Part shown: positions 47,217 to 55,632 of the stretch, piece by piece | Position numbering within the stretch: position 1 is the stretch's first letter | How the letters are laid out: each line of letters begins with the position of its first letter | NCBI GenBank assembly: GCA_039962225.1 | Contig: JAMPKV010000011.1 | Location: 1-64,000 of the forward strand | Reading direction: 5' to 3' | Origin: Microcoleus sp. AS-A8 | GTDB taxonomy: Bacteria > Cyanobacteriota > Cyanobacteriia > Cyanobacteriales > Coleofasciculaceae | Length of the DNA: 64,000 bases | The notes under the pieces: model-generated | What the model saw: the letters and a program-made list of their open reading frames with translations, nothing else | Database searches by the model: none | Told to the model about the DNA's origin: nothing | Position numbers and translations under genes: made by a program

Positions 47217-47285
47217 GACAAATTCCGTATTGAATCTCAAGAAAAACTGCTCTTAGCCAAATACAGACAAGGGTGATTTTAATCC

Positions 47286-48014
47286 CTAAGGTGAGTTTTC
47301 CCAATCTGGCGTAAGACGACGGTAGTTATATTGAGCTGCACCCGGATGACAGATCACACAGCTTGCAGGCTTCACCGTTTGAGAGAACTTCACTCGTGGA
47401 TGCAGCGCTTTGAAATAAGGAGATTCTGAAATCCGATAGGGAAGCGGTTTTTTGGCCTCCTCTGGACGCGAATACGCCCGTATGTAGTCCCACATCGTGA
47501 TTAGCACGGGACCGATCAACGGCTTTAATTGCTGACCAAAATGCTGCTCTGGCTCTAAAAGCAGACGACGCCAAGTTTCTGAAGGCAAAACTTCGGGAGG
47601 GAGAGGAACGTGGCAACTGGCACAGTTTTCTAAGTAAAGTTCTTTCCCAAGCTGATAGCGAGGCGTAACGGGGTCTACGGTACCCGTCTCTTCAGCTGTC
47701 CCCTGAGCGATGAGATTGGGTTGGGCAGGGATTCCCAGCGAGATCTCCGCTTGTTGCGGTGCGATTTGTGCGATCACCGCTTGAGGGCTGCCAAATGCGA
47801 TCGCCATTCCCCACCCCAAGGAGATACTCCACACGAGCAGCAAAAACAACAACACGATAGGGGAACGCCCTCGCTGATACCCTTTGGGTTGAGACTTGAC
47901 GGATTTAATTTTCTCAAACCTCCTACTAGCAAGGCTGGGAAAATCCCAAATCCAAAATCTAAAATCCAAAATGGTATTACGTCCTCGAATTCTAGACCTC
48001 ACACGCTTGGGCAT
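47286..48014 (-). CDS. Membrane-anchored dihaem cytochrome c
   Basis: Two haem-binding CxxCH motifs: CASCH in the middle and CVICH near the C terminus, 242 residues from the chosen ATG at 48014. A hydrophobic segment (about 53-75) anchors or exports the protein; the region before it includes ILDFRFWIWDF, which is encoded by AAATCCA-type heptamer repeats and is probably not original. Dihaem proteins of this size are known in cyanobacteria (DHC family), with unsettled role in electron transfer. The gene overlaps nothing at this start; the longer frame would overlap moxR by 58 bases. Confidence 0.85.
   Translation of the reverse strand: MPKRVRSRIRGRNTILDFRFWIWDFPSLASRRFEKIKSVKSQPKGYQRGRSPIVLLFLLLVWSISLGWGMAIAFGSPQAVIAQIAPQQAEISLGIPAQPNLIAQGTAEETGTVDPVTPRYQLGKELYLENCASCHVPLPPEVLPSETWRRLLLEPEQHFGQQLKPLIGPVLITMWDYIRAYSRPEEAKKPLPYRISESPYFKALHPRVKFSQTVKPASCVICHPGAAQYNYRRLTPDWENSP
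47938..47974. repeat. AAATCCA-type heptamer tract inside the cytochrome gene
   Basis: Consecutive heptamers (AAATCCC, AAATCCA, AAATCTA, AAATCCA) encode part of the N-terminal leader of the cytochrome. The tract keeps the reading frame open. Confidence 0.75.
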
Positions 48015-48030
48015 AATCAAAGAAACAATT

Positions 48031-48939
48031 TTAAGGAATAGGCACCGATCGCAGCAACTGCTCCACAATCGGCTTCGCTCGACGCCCACCTGCCGGAATC
48101 AGACGATGGGCAAGCACATAAGGTGCTAGGAACTTCACATCATCTGGAATCACATAGTCTCGACCTTCCAAGAAAGCCAATGCCTGAGCCGTTCGCTGCA
48201 AAGCAACAGTACCACGAGGACTCACCCCCAATGTCACGTCTTCCGAGGAGCGTGTCGCTCGGACTAAGTTAACAATATATTGTTGCAACGACTTATCCAT
48301 TTTCATTTGATGGCAAAGACGGCGTAACTCCAGAACATCTTCTGCGGAGATACAGGTGCCCAGTTCCGAAACCCTCATCCCCTCCTGATGCCGTTCCAGC
48401 ATCTGGAGTTCTTCATCTTCCGTAGGATAGCCTAAGCTCAAAGACAGCATGAAGCGATCCATTTGGGCTTCTGGCAAAGGGAAAGTTCCTTGATACTCAA
48501 TCGGGTTTTGGGTGGCAATCACAAAAAACGGCTTGGGTACAGGACGCGAAACACCATCCACCGTTACCTGTTGCTCCTCCATCACCTCTAATAAGGCGGA
48601 CTGGGTGCGGGGGGTCGCCCGATTAATTTCATCCGCCAGCAGCACATTAGCAAACACGGGGCCAGGGAGAAATTCAAACTCTCCACTGCGCTGATTCCAA
48701 ATATTGGTTCCCGTAATATCAGTGGGCAGAAGGTCGGGTGTACATTGAATCCGCTGAAACCGTCCCGCGATGGAACGAGCTAGGGATTTAGCCAGAAGTG
48801 TTTTCCCAACCCCAGGAACATCTTCTAACAAGGCATGACCGCCCGCTAGTAGCGCCACCAGTACCAGTCGAATAGCCTGTGCTTTGCCGACAATGGTATG
48901 ACCCAGATTTTCTGTTAGCTGCTCAATCTGTTGTCTCAT
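48031..48939 (-). CDS. MoxR-family AAA+ ATPase
   Basis: 302 residues. Walker A in EDVPGVGKTLLA (GVGKT 43-47), Walker B LLADEINRATPRTQSALLEVMEE, sensor and lid region SPRGTVALQRTAQALAF. MoxR ATPases mature metalloenzymes or activate von Willebrand-domain proteins; such a partner is not present nearby, but the next gene downstream encodes the dihaem cytochrome, 16 bases from this stop, so co-transcription is likely. Confidence 0.93.
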   Translation of the reverse strand: MRQQIEQLTENLGHTIVGKAQAIRLVLVALLAGGHALLEDVPGVGKTLLAKSLARSIAGRFQRIQCTPDLLPTDITGTNIWNQRSGEFEFLPGPVFANVLLADEINRATPRTQSALLEVMEEQQVTVDGVSRPVPKPFFVIATQNPIEYQGTFPLPEAQMDRFMLSLSLGYPTEDEELQMLERHQEGMRVSELGTCISAEDVLELRRLCHQMKMDKSLQQYIVNLVRATRSSEDVTLGVSPRGTVALQRTAQALAFLEGRDYVIPDDVKFLAPYVLAHRLIPAGGRRAKPIVEQLLRSVPIP

Positions 48940-48994
48940 GACAGGTAGATACCCCCCACAGCCCTATTTTCCTTTTTCAACACAGCCTCAGCTT

Positions 48995-50041
48995 CTAGTC
49001 CCGACACCCTAACACGGCTCTTGCGGCCTCACAGTCTACCTGAATTTGCCGCTTGAGGTCTTCTAGGGACGCAAATTTTTGTTCAGGTCGCAAAAACTGC
49101 TCCAAACTTACCGTTAAGGTCTGACCATACAGATCTCCTGACCAATCTAACAGGTGAACCTCGACGGTTACACCAATGCCACTGACCGTGGGGCGGTGCC
49201 CAATATTCATGACAGCGCAGGGGGACGAGGCAAGGGAGGGCAAGGTAGGGTGATGAACTCGCACACAATAAACGCCATGCTTGGGCAAAAACTTTTCCGG
49301 AGGGAGTTGAAGATTAGCGGTGGGAAATCCTAGCTTTCGGCCCAATTGTTGTCCTTTGACGACAACGCCCGTCAGGGTATAAGGGCGTCCCAGTCGGAGG
49401 TTGGCTTTCGAGATATCACCCTCTTGTAAAGATTGGCGAATACTTGAACTACTAATACGTTCTCCCTGACACATTTGTAGCGACACAATGCTCACCTCAA
49501 CACCATAGGACGATGCGATCGCTTGCAGCTCATAGGCCGTCCCCGCACGGCGATGCCCGAAGTGAAAATCTTCTCCCACACTCACATGGGTCGCTTGCAA
49601 CCGCTGGATTAAAATCTTTTCCACAAATTCTTGCGGACTCAAGGAAGCGAGTTCGCGCTCAAAGGGCAACAGAACAAGCTGTTCCACACCCAGAAGACTG
49701 AGTTGTTGAACTTTTTCTGACCTTGTGGTCAACAGTTTCCAGCTTTGACCGGAAAAAAATTCACGGGGATGAGGATTAAACGTCGCTACCGTGCTGTAAG
49801 TATGACCTTTCCCCAGCCGGATTGGGTGTTCAACATTCTCTTTATGGTTGGGTAATCTCAACCCTTCAATCCGACCTTGACCCTCTCCCAAGGGTGGCGT
49901 CATGGCAATGGATTGAGCCGCCCCAGAGGGATGCAAAATCGGTTGAATAACTTGACTGTGCCCTCGGTGAACGCCATCAAAGTTCCCTAGGGCAACAGCA
50001 GTTGGAGTTAAAACAGTAGCGAAAGACGAAGTAACCCACAC
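48995..50041 (-). CDS. ribF: Bifunctional riboflavin kinase/FAD synthetase
   Basis: Makes FMN and FAD. N-terminal adenylyltransferase domain with ALGNFDGVHRGH (nucleotide-binding) and VGEDFHFGHRRAG; C-terminal flavokinase domain with TGVVVKGQQLGRKLGFPTANL. The start region (1-90) carries an insertion after GHSQVIQPILHP (about 35 residues, MTPPLGEGQGRIEGLRLP...), which is unusual between the two halves of the nucleotide motif; it probably forms a surface loop. 348 residues. Confidence 0.93.
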   Translation of the reverse strand: MWVTSSFATVLTPTAVALGNFDGVHRGHSQVIQPILHPSGAAQSIAMTPPLGEGQGRIEGLRLPNHKENVEHPIRLGKGHTYSTVATFNPHPREFFSGQSWKLLTTRSEKVQQLSLLGVEQLVLLPFERELASLSPQEFVEKILIQRLQATHVSVGEDFHFGHRRAGTAYELQAIASSYGVEVSIVSLQMCQGERISSSSIRQSLQEGDISKANLRLGRPYTLTGVVVKGQQLGRKLGFPTANLQLPPEKFLPKHGVYCVRVHHPTLPSLASSPCAVMNIGHRPTVSGIGVTVEVHLLDWSGDLYGQTLTVSLEQFLRPEQKFASLEDLKRQIQVDCEAARAVLGCRD

Positions 50042-50275
50042 GCTTTACATTTTTACACAATTAAGGGATTAGTGGCTAGTCGTTTACAAGAGGACGCACG
50101 ACTGCGCCAGGATTATTGCTTAACGGCTAACCAGCAATGCAACCGACTACTATACTTTGGATAATTGACCCAAGCAATGGCTTAAAGCCCTTCAATTGTT
50201 CTGACGAGCCTCAATCCCTGCACAGGCTTTTTCCCTATCTCAAAGCGTATGACGACTCATCGCTCTGAAATAGCA

Positions 50276-51175
50276 TTAAACAGTGAGTTTGGCTTCTTCA
50301 ACCACAACGAGATTTTCTGTGGCAGTGTCCACTAAATGTAGGGTCTGACCTTCGCGGGCCATAAGGGTATTGGGAAACTGCTGAGAGGCTTGTTCTCCGA
50401 CATGATCCAGAAAATCATCATTATGCAGCGGGTCATGGTGAAAAATGACCAATTTTTTCACATTGGCGGCTTTGGCAACTTTGACGGCTTCCTGCCAGGT
50501 TGAATGACCCCAACCGACTTTACTCGATGCCTTCGAGTGGTATTCTTCATCGGTGTAGGTCGCATCGTAAATCATCACATCGGCATTCCGCGCCAACTGG
50601 AGGACGTTTTTATCGAGAGTGTCTGGGAAATGTTCCGTATCTGTAATGTAAGCCGCCGAGTAACCTCGCCAGTTAACTCGGTAGCCTACAGCTTCTCCGG
50701 GATGGTTTAATAGCGCATTTTCAACCCTAATTTCCCCAATCTCAACCATCTCCCCAAGTTCTAAGTCATTGAACTTCAAATCGGCCTGCATGATTCGTAT
50801 GGGAACGGGAAAATTAGGGTGAAGCATCTGATCCGTGAGACGCTTCTCAATCGTTGCCCCATTGGGTGCGGGTGCGCCATAGATATGAAAACAATTGCCT
50901 TTGATAAAAGCAGGTATAAAGAAAGGAACTCCCTGAATATGATCCCAGTGGGAGTGGGTGAAAAACATATGAGCTTCTACAGGCATTTGCGAGAGCATTG
51001 ACTGCCCCAAAACTCGCAAACCCGTGCCCCCATCAAAAATTAGACGCTTACCACCCACTCGCATCTCGATGCAAGGCGTGTTGCCTCCATAGCGGACAGT
51101 CTCCGGCCCTGGACAGGCGATACTTCCTCTGACGCCCCAAAACTGAATTGTGAATAAGTTTTGCGTACTAGACAT
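50276..51175 (-). CDS. Metallo-beta-lactamase fold hydrolase
   Basis: 299 residues. Start QFWGVRGSIACPGPETVRYGGNT resembles the cyclic-nucleotide phosphodiesterase/PhnP branch; the metal site is HSHWDH, with further ligands in MIYDATYTDEEY and VIFHHDPLHND. Likely a phosphodiesterase or nuclease of unknown substrate. Stands alone on the minus strand. Confidence 0.85.
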   Translation of the reverse strand: MSSTQNLFTIQFWGVRGSIACPGPETVRYGGNTPCIEMRVGGKRLIFDGGTGLRVLGQSMLSQMPVEAHMFFTHSHWDHIQGVPFFIPAFIKGNCFHIYGAPAPNGATIEKRLTDQMLHPNFPVPIRIMQADLKFNDLELGEMVEIGEIRVENALLNHPGEAVGYRVNWRGYSAAYITDTEHFPDTLDKNVLQLARNADVMIYDATYTDEEYHSKASSKVGWGHSTWQEAVKVAKAANVKKLVIFHHDPLHNDDFLDHVGEQASQQFPNTLMAREGQTLHLVDTATENLVVVEEAKLTV

Positions 51176-52153
51176 AATTTTTCCTTGCAGGCTTCTTCAG
51201 GCAGTTCATCAGTAAGTTTTACCAGGTTATTTAGGTTGTGCCGGAGCGGGAATGTCTGTTTTCGTTTATCCTCTCAAGCTCCATCTAGGTTTTAGTAAAG
51301 TTTGACGGAGTTGACAAGCCCTGTTTGGCTGAGGGTCGCCATTTGCTCGAAATGAACATTTCAAACAACTGAGCCAAGAGAAGTTTTCACCCTGATCACT
51401 GATTTCGTGACGCGTACCGCTCATAAATGCTAGTAAGCGTCAGTGGAGCCAGAACACACTCCCTCGGTCGTCTTAGCTCAGCAAGACTGATCAGCGTCTA
51501 ACCTGCGAATATTAAACAACCAGCGTCTTACATTTAAGTTTTTTTTGAATTTGCTCATAGCGCAGTGTTGCAAAATTAGCTGATCCAATCAACGGAAATA
51601 TCCCCCTAGGGGGGATATCTACAATCCTATTCTACGAAGGTTTCCTCTCGCAATTTTCACGCGTAATGCCAATCCTTTCGTGAAGTACACTGCTTACCAA
51701 GTAGGACTCCCGGTATACCTGCCCTTGTCAAAAGATTAACAGTTTTGACTCAACCCTGTCTTGCTCTTGATGCAACAAAACCTTGTGATTATGATCACTT
51801 TGCATAGAGAGTGTTTCGTTAGCAACCCCTCGGCTTGAATTGATTTTAGTTGATGGGTCATTCAGACTTACAAACAACCAGCAAAGAATGGCGTTCCGGT
51901 TTAGCAACATCCTTGGACTCTTAAGCCATGACAACTTCTAGTTAACCCATAGAAGCCAGATAGATTGGCGACCCTTAGAACTATCTTAAGGAGATGCGAC
52001 CCATCAAATTCCAACGGGACGATCAAACGGATTCCCAGTATATGCTTATACATTTATCATAATCAACCTGTGCGGGAATGACCTACTTCGTTATTTTTTG
52101 CGACGGGCAGCGAGCTAAAATTTAAGAAATATTAATTAATACTTGAGGCTATT
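51176..52153. other. Long non-coding interval
   Basis: About 980 bases. A striking palindrome (51598-51618) is the main feature. A 68-codon minus-strand open frame at 51728-51934 has no coding character and is not called. The right part should hold the grxC promoter. Confidence 0.5.
51598..51618. promoter_or_regulatory. Palindrome ATATCCCCC-TAG-GGGGGATAT
   Basis: A perfect 9-bp inverted repeat with a 3-base centre. C-tract/G-tract palindromes like this are typical of CsoR/RcnR-type metal-sensor operators, though no such regulator is seen in the window. It may also be a hairpin at the end of a transcript. Confidence 0.4.
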
Positions 52154-52429
52154 ATGGAAGCCAACGTGGAAATCTACACTTGGAGTCGTTGCCCCTTCTG
52201 CATCCGTGCTAAGGCTTTATTAAAGCAAAAAGGTGTGAATTTCACCGAGTATTGTATCGATGGGGATGAGGTGGCACGCGCCAAAATGGCTGTGCGAGCC
52301 AATGGACGCCGCTCATTGCCGCAGATTTTCATTAAAGACCAACACATTGGCGGTTGCGATGATATTTACGATTTGGAATTTCAAGGTAAATTAGATCTCC
52401 TGTTAAAGGGAGACGCTGCCGCTAGCTGA
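52154..52429 (+). CDS. grxC: Glutaredoxin 3
   Basis: Dithiol glutaredoxin, 91 residues: active site CPFC near residue 14, GRRSLPQIFI with the cis-Pro, and GGCDDIYDLE. Reduces disulfides using glutathione. The next gene on the same strand is gshB; this pair is conserved in cyanobacteria. TTGAGG precedes the ATG. Confidence 0.95.
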   Translation: MEANVEIYTWSRCPFCIRAKALLKQKGVNFTEYCIDGDEVARAKMAVRANGRRSLPQIFIKDQHIGGCDDIYDLEFQGKLDLLLKGDAAAS

Positions 52430-52705
52430 CAAACCCAATCCGCGTGACCCATTCTCCTGGGAAGTCGCACAGCTTGCTGTTCTAACTTCTCACTCGCTCT
52501 CTATCTCAATGAAAAGAGCGCTAATTGTGATGACTAAAAAGAAGGGAAGGCGTGAAGTGGATTCCTCCCAAAACATGGTAGCCTTTGCAGGGTGAGCTGA
52601 AATTCCACAAGCTACTGTCAATACTGCAAGTGCAATTGGCAGGAGGAGACAGTCCCTGGAAGAAACACCCGATGCATTTGTCCGACGAGTTAAAGGATTT
52701 CTGGC

Positions 52706-53680
52706 GTGAAATTTGCGTTCATCATTGACCCGCTCTCAAAGCTCGACCCCGGTCATGATACCAGTGTGGCGCTTATGGAAGCCGCACAAGAATTAGGTCA
52801 CGAAGTTTGGGCCACTCAGGCTGAAAAGTTGAGTGTGGTGAATAGTCAGGCATGGGCGCTGTTGGAGGAGGTAAAACTGACGCCAGTGGAACTGGTGGAA
52901 GGGCGATGGCTGGTTAGTGAAGACTGGTACACGTCTGGAGGCGGGGTTTGGCGATCGCTACAGGAAATGGATGCGGTATTCATGCGGACAGACCCACCGG
53001 TGACGGTTCCTTATCTGTATGCTACCTACATTCTGGACTATATCAACCCTGAAAAAACGCTGGTGATTAATTCACCGTCGGGAATACGGGCGGCGAATGA
53101 AAAAATGTACGCCCTTCAGTTTAAGGACGTGATTCCAGAAACCATTGTCAGCCAAGATAAGGCAGTTATCCGCAAATTTGTTGAGGACAAAGGGGCGGCA
53201 GTTCTCAAACCCTTGGGTGGCAAAGCGGGTGAAGGAATTTTATTTCTAGAACCGGGCGATCGCAATTTTAACTCCCTGATCGAAGTCAGTACCAAACAGG
53301 GGCGTGAACCTGTGATGGTGCAAACTTACCTCCCAGAAGCCAAAGAGGGAGATAAACGAATTATCTTGCTCAATGGCGAACCCATTGGTGCCGTCAATCG
53401 CATTCCCACCGGCAACGAATTTCGCGGCAACATGGCAGTCGGCGGTAGAGTTGCAGTCACGGAGATTACCCCGCAAGAGGAGAAAATCTGCGCCACAGTT
53501 GGGCCAAAGCTACGACAGGATGGTTTATATTTTGTCGGTATTGACGTGATTGGCGGGTATCTCACCGAAGTTAATGTCACCAGTCCCACCGGCATCCGTG
53601 AAATTGATCGCCTCAATAACGTGCAGTTGGCAAAACAGGTGATTGAGTGGGTAGAGGGGGCGAAAAGGGGTAATGGATGA
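52706..53680 (+). CDS. gshB: Glutathione synthetase
   Basis: ATP-grasp enzyme joining gamma-glutamylcysteine and glycine. 324 residues, GTG start. Features: FIIDPL and D.PGHDTSVALM near the start, FMRTDPPVT, NSPSGIRAANEKMYAL, VLKPLGGKAGEGI (ATP-grasp loop), and GIDVIGGYLTEVNVTSPTG. Lies 276 bases after grxC on the same strand; the gap contains no gene. Confidence 0.96.
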   Translation: MKFAFIIDPLSKLDPGHDTSVALMEAAQELGHEVWATQAEKLSVVNSQAWALLEEVKLTPVELVEGRWLVSEDWYTSGGGVWRSLQEMDAVFMRTDPPVTVPYLYATYILDYINPEKTLVINSPSGIRAANEKMYALQFKDVIPETIVSQDKAVIRKFVEDKGAAVLKPLGGKAGEGILFLEPGDRNFNSLIEVSTKQGREPVMVQTYLPEAKEGDKRIILLNGEPIGAVNRIPTGNEFRGNMAVGGRVAVTEITPQEEKICATVGPKLRQDGLYFVGIDVIGGYLTEVNVTSPTGIREIDRLNNVQLAKQVIEWVEGAKRGNG

Positions 53681-53722
53681 TGGGGATGCCTTCCAGAGCC
53701 TCCCAATGCTTGTAGAAATCTC

Positions 53723-53755
53723 ATTTTATTGTGGGGTGGGCATCCTGCCCGCGCC
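53723..53755. repeat. Dispersed hairpin repeat, copy 1
   Basis: Contains GTGGGGTGGGCATCCTGCCC; a related sequence occurs at 62887-62918. GGGCA-TCC-TGCCC forms a small hairpin. Shared context TTTTATTGTGGG suggests a mobile or amplified intergenic element. Confidence 0.55.
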
Positions 53756-53975
53756 CTATACAGGGTCGGTGAGATGAGAAGATGACACTCAATCCGACTC
53801 TATAAACCGCCTTTATTTCGTGATTCTCTCTGGTTCTCTACTCTGCGAACTCTGCGTCTGGAGTGGTTCGTACAAAAAAGGGGTAGTCAACCCACATTTG
53901 CGATGAGATGGGCAGGCGAGACAGCTACCCCACAAGAATCAAAGCTTAGGGAACAGGAATTTACTGGACTTAATT

Positions 53976-55304
53976 TCACAGCGTAAATTCAGCGAACTCA
54001 CTATTTTCATCCACATCAGGATTTTTGCCGACACGAGTGGGCTGAAAATTAGAACCATGAATTAATTCTTTGAATGTAATTTGTGAGTTTTGTTGGAGAA
54101 TATTCAGAACACTGATGAAGTCCCGTACAACTTCACGCGGCGTTGAGAGTTTATCTGCCCCTAAACGGTTAACAACCTCTTGTTTAAATTCCTCAATTTC
54201 ACGCGCCGAGAGAGCTTTCTTGATGTTGTAGTGGATAGCATGAACCTCAGCTAAGCGCTGTAAAAGCTGGGAAAGTTCTTCTGAAGTCAATGGTTCTAGT
54301 TGGATGACAGGTGCAGAAGTATCTTGCAAACCCTCCTTGAGAAAACGACTTTTGGCTAAGCGAGTCCTCCACGCTTCATCACTGTGCAGTCCCCGGCGGG
54401 AATCTTCCAAAAACTGAGGCGTTCCCCCAATGAGGATGCCAAGATGTTCTGCTTTACCCTGCATCGCATCGTTAAACATAGCTAGCAGCTTGTCATAATT
54501 GCTCTGGCGGGAAGCGGTATGAGTGATTTTGTACAAATGAATCGCTTCATCTAGCAGCACTAATAATCCTTTGTAGCCGATATCGGAAACAAACCGGGCA
54601 AACAGCTTGATGTAGTCATACCAGGTATCATCATCAATAATGACTCGCACGCCTAAGGCTGATTTGGCTTCCGTTTTGGTGGAAAATTCTCCCCGCAACC
54701 AACGTAGTGCAGCATCCTTCTTATCGTTGTTGTCCTCGCGGTAGCCTTGCCAATAGGCAATGATCACATTGGCAAAGTCAAAGCCATGCACTAAGCCTTC
54801 TAGGTTATCGACGACTTCTCGAATTTTTAGTTCAACTTGGTCGTCAAAGCCTTCATCGCCAGAACGCTTGCTGCTTTGTTGGGTAACTTGGCTAAGAATA
54901 GAGCTAATCCATTTTTCCAGAATTAGTGCGATCGCGCCACCATTCGGATTGGTTCGCGTGGCAATATTTCCCATCAATTCTCGATAGGTTGCTACCCCAT
55001 GATTCTTGCTTCCGGCAAGGCGGCGTTCTGGGGATAAATCCGCATCCGCAACCACAAAACCTTGCTCCATTGCCTGGTTGCGAATCAGTTGGAGCAAAAA
55101 GCTTTTCCCTGAACCATAACGCCCGACAATAAAGCGGAAGGCGGCACCCCCTTCGCCGATATTTGCCAAATCTTGAGCAAGGGCGGTAATTTCCTTTTCT
55201 CTGCCCACCGCAATATGTTCTAAGCCCACTCTTGGTACAACACCGGCTGCCAAGGCATTAATCAGGGCAGTTGAGACTCGTTTCGGAATTTTCTGCATGA
55301 TCAC
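53976..55304 (-). CDS. DUF2791 family P-loop ATPase (BrxD-like)
   Basis: 442 residues. Walker A GRYGSGKS (61-68), Walker B LLVLLDE (247-253), then a helical lid. The family (DUF2791) includes the BREX phage-defence ATPase BrxD, but BREX genes are absent here; stand-alone versions occur with TerB-type proteins and helicases. The neighbouring genes are a small protein transcribed divergently and a coiled-coil membrane protein with a TerB-C-like end. Role could be in a stress or anti-phage module; not proven. Two Met codons at the start. Confidence 0.85.
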   Translation of the reverse strand: MIMQKIPKRVSTALINALAAGVVPRVGLEHIAVGREKEITALAQDLANIGEGGAAFRFIVGRYGSGKSFLLQLIRNQAMEQGFVVADADLSPERRLAGSKNHGVATYRELMGNIATRTNPNGGAIALILEKWISSILSQVTQQSSKRSGDEGFDDQVELKIREVVDNLEGLVHGFDFANVIIAYWQGYREDNNDKKDAALRWLRGEFSTKTEAKSALGVRVIIDDDTWYDYIKLFARFVSDIGYKGLLVLLDEAIHLYKITHTASRQSNYDKLLAMFNDAMQGKAEHLGILIGGTPQFLEDSRRGLHSDEAWRTRLAKSRFLKEGLQDTSAPVIQLEPLTSEELSQLLQRLAEVHAIHYNIKKALSAREIEEFKQEVVNRLGADKLSTPREVVRDFISVLNILQQNSQITFKELIHGSNFQPTRVGKNPDVDENSEFAEFTL

Positions 55305-55371
55305 TCATCAAGCTACTGGCTTTCCCAATCTATCTATGTTGGCTTAAACTCGATAAAAAGGGGGTCAAGTC

Positions 55372-55632
55372 ATGGTACAGCAACCCAGGCAGGAAAAACC
55401 GCTTTATAGCTGCGTTATTGCGATTGAGAGTGTTACAGGGAATCCGGATGAGGAACTGATGACTTTTGGTGCCTCGGCGGAGGAAGTGCAACGCCAAGCC
55501 GAGCAATTGTTGGTAAAAGACTACGGTTGCAATGACGAAATAATCCGCCAATTGATGCAGCAGGCGAAAGTTGAATCTTTATGTGCTTGGTGCTCCTCCA
55601 CTGAGAATCCCACTCGCCCCAGACAGGACTAA
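55372..55632 (+). CDS. Small conserved-looking protein in the DUF2791/TerB-C group
   Basis: 86 residues on the plus strand, divergent from the DUF2791 ATPase. Composition and pattern are protein-like (YSCVIAIESVTGNPDEELM, then FGASAEEVQRQAEQLL), with four Cys in the C-terminal half (CN, CAWC) that could bind metal. Its stop overlaps the stop of the convergent coiled-coil gene by two bases. I do not know its family. Confidence 0.6.
   Translation: MVQQPRQEKPLYSCVIAIESVTGNPDEELMTFGASAEEVQRQAEQLLVKDYGCNDEIIRQLMQQAKVESLCAWCSSTENPTRPRQD

Larger units (their letters stand above)
46923..47285. other. Promoter region with tandem CIRCE-like elements
   Basis: About 360 bases between the 116-aa gene and the cytochrome gene, both on the minus strand. 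Contains the two operator-like repeats (47045-47105) and a perfect inverted repeat AGGCACGATC-T-GATCGTGCCT (47196-47216), the latter near the 3' end of the cytochrome gene. Confidence 0.75.

Noticed and set aside
51728-51934. 68-codon minus-strand open frame
   Set aside because: No ribosome-binding site or pattern; in a long non-coding gap.
53976-55304. A BREX phage-defence locus
   Set aside because: Only the BrxD-type ATPase family is present; pglX, pglZ and brxC-like genes are absent from the window.
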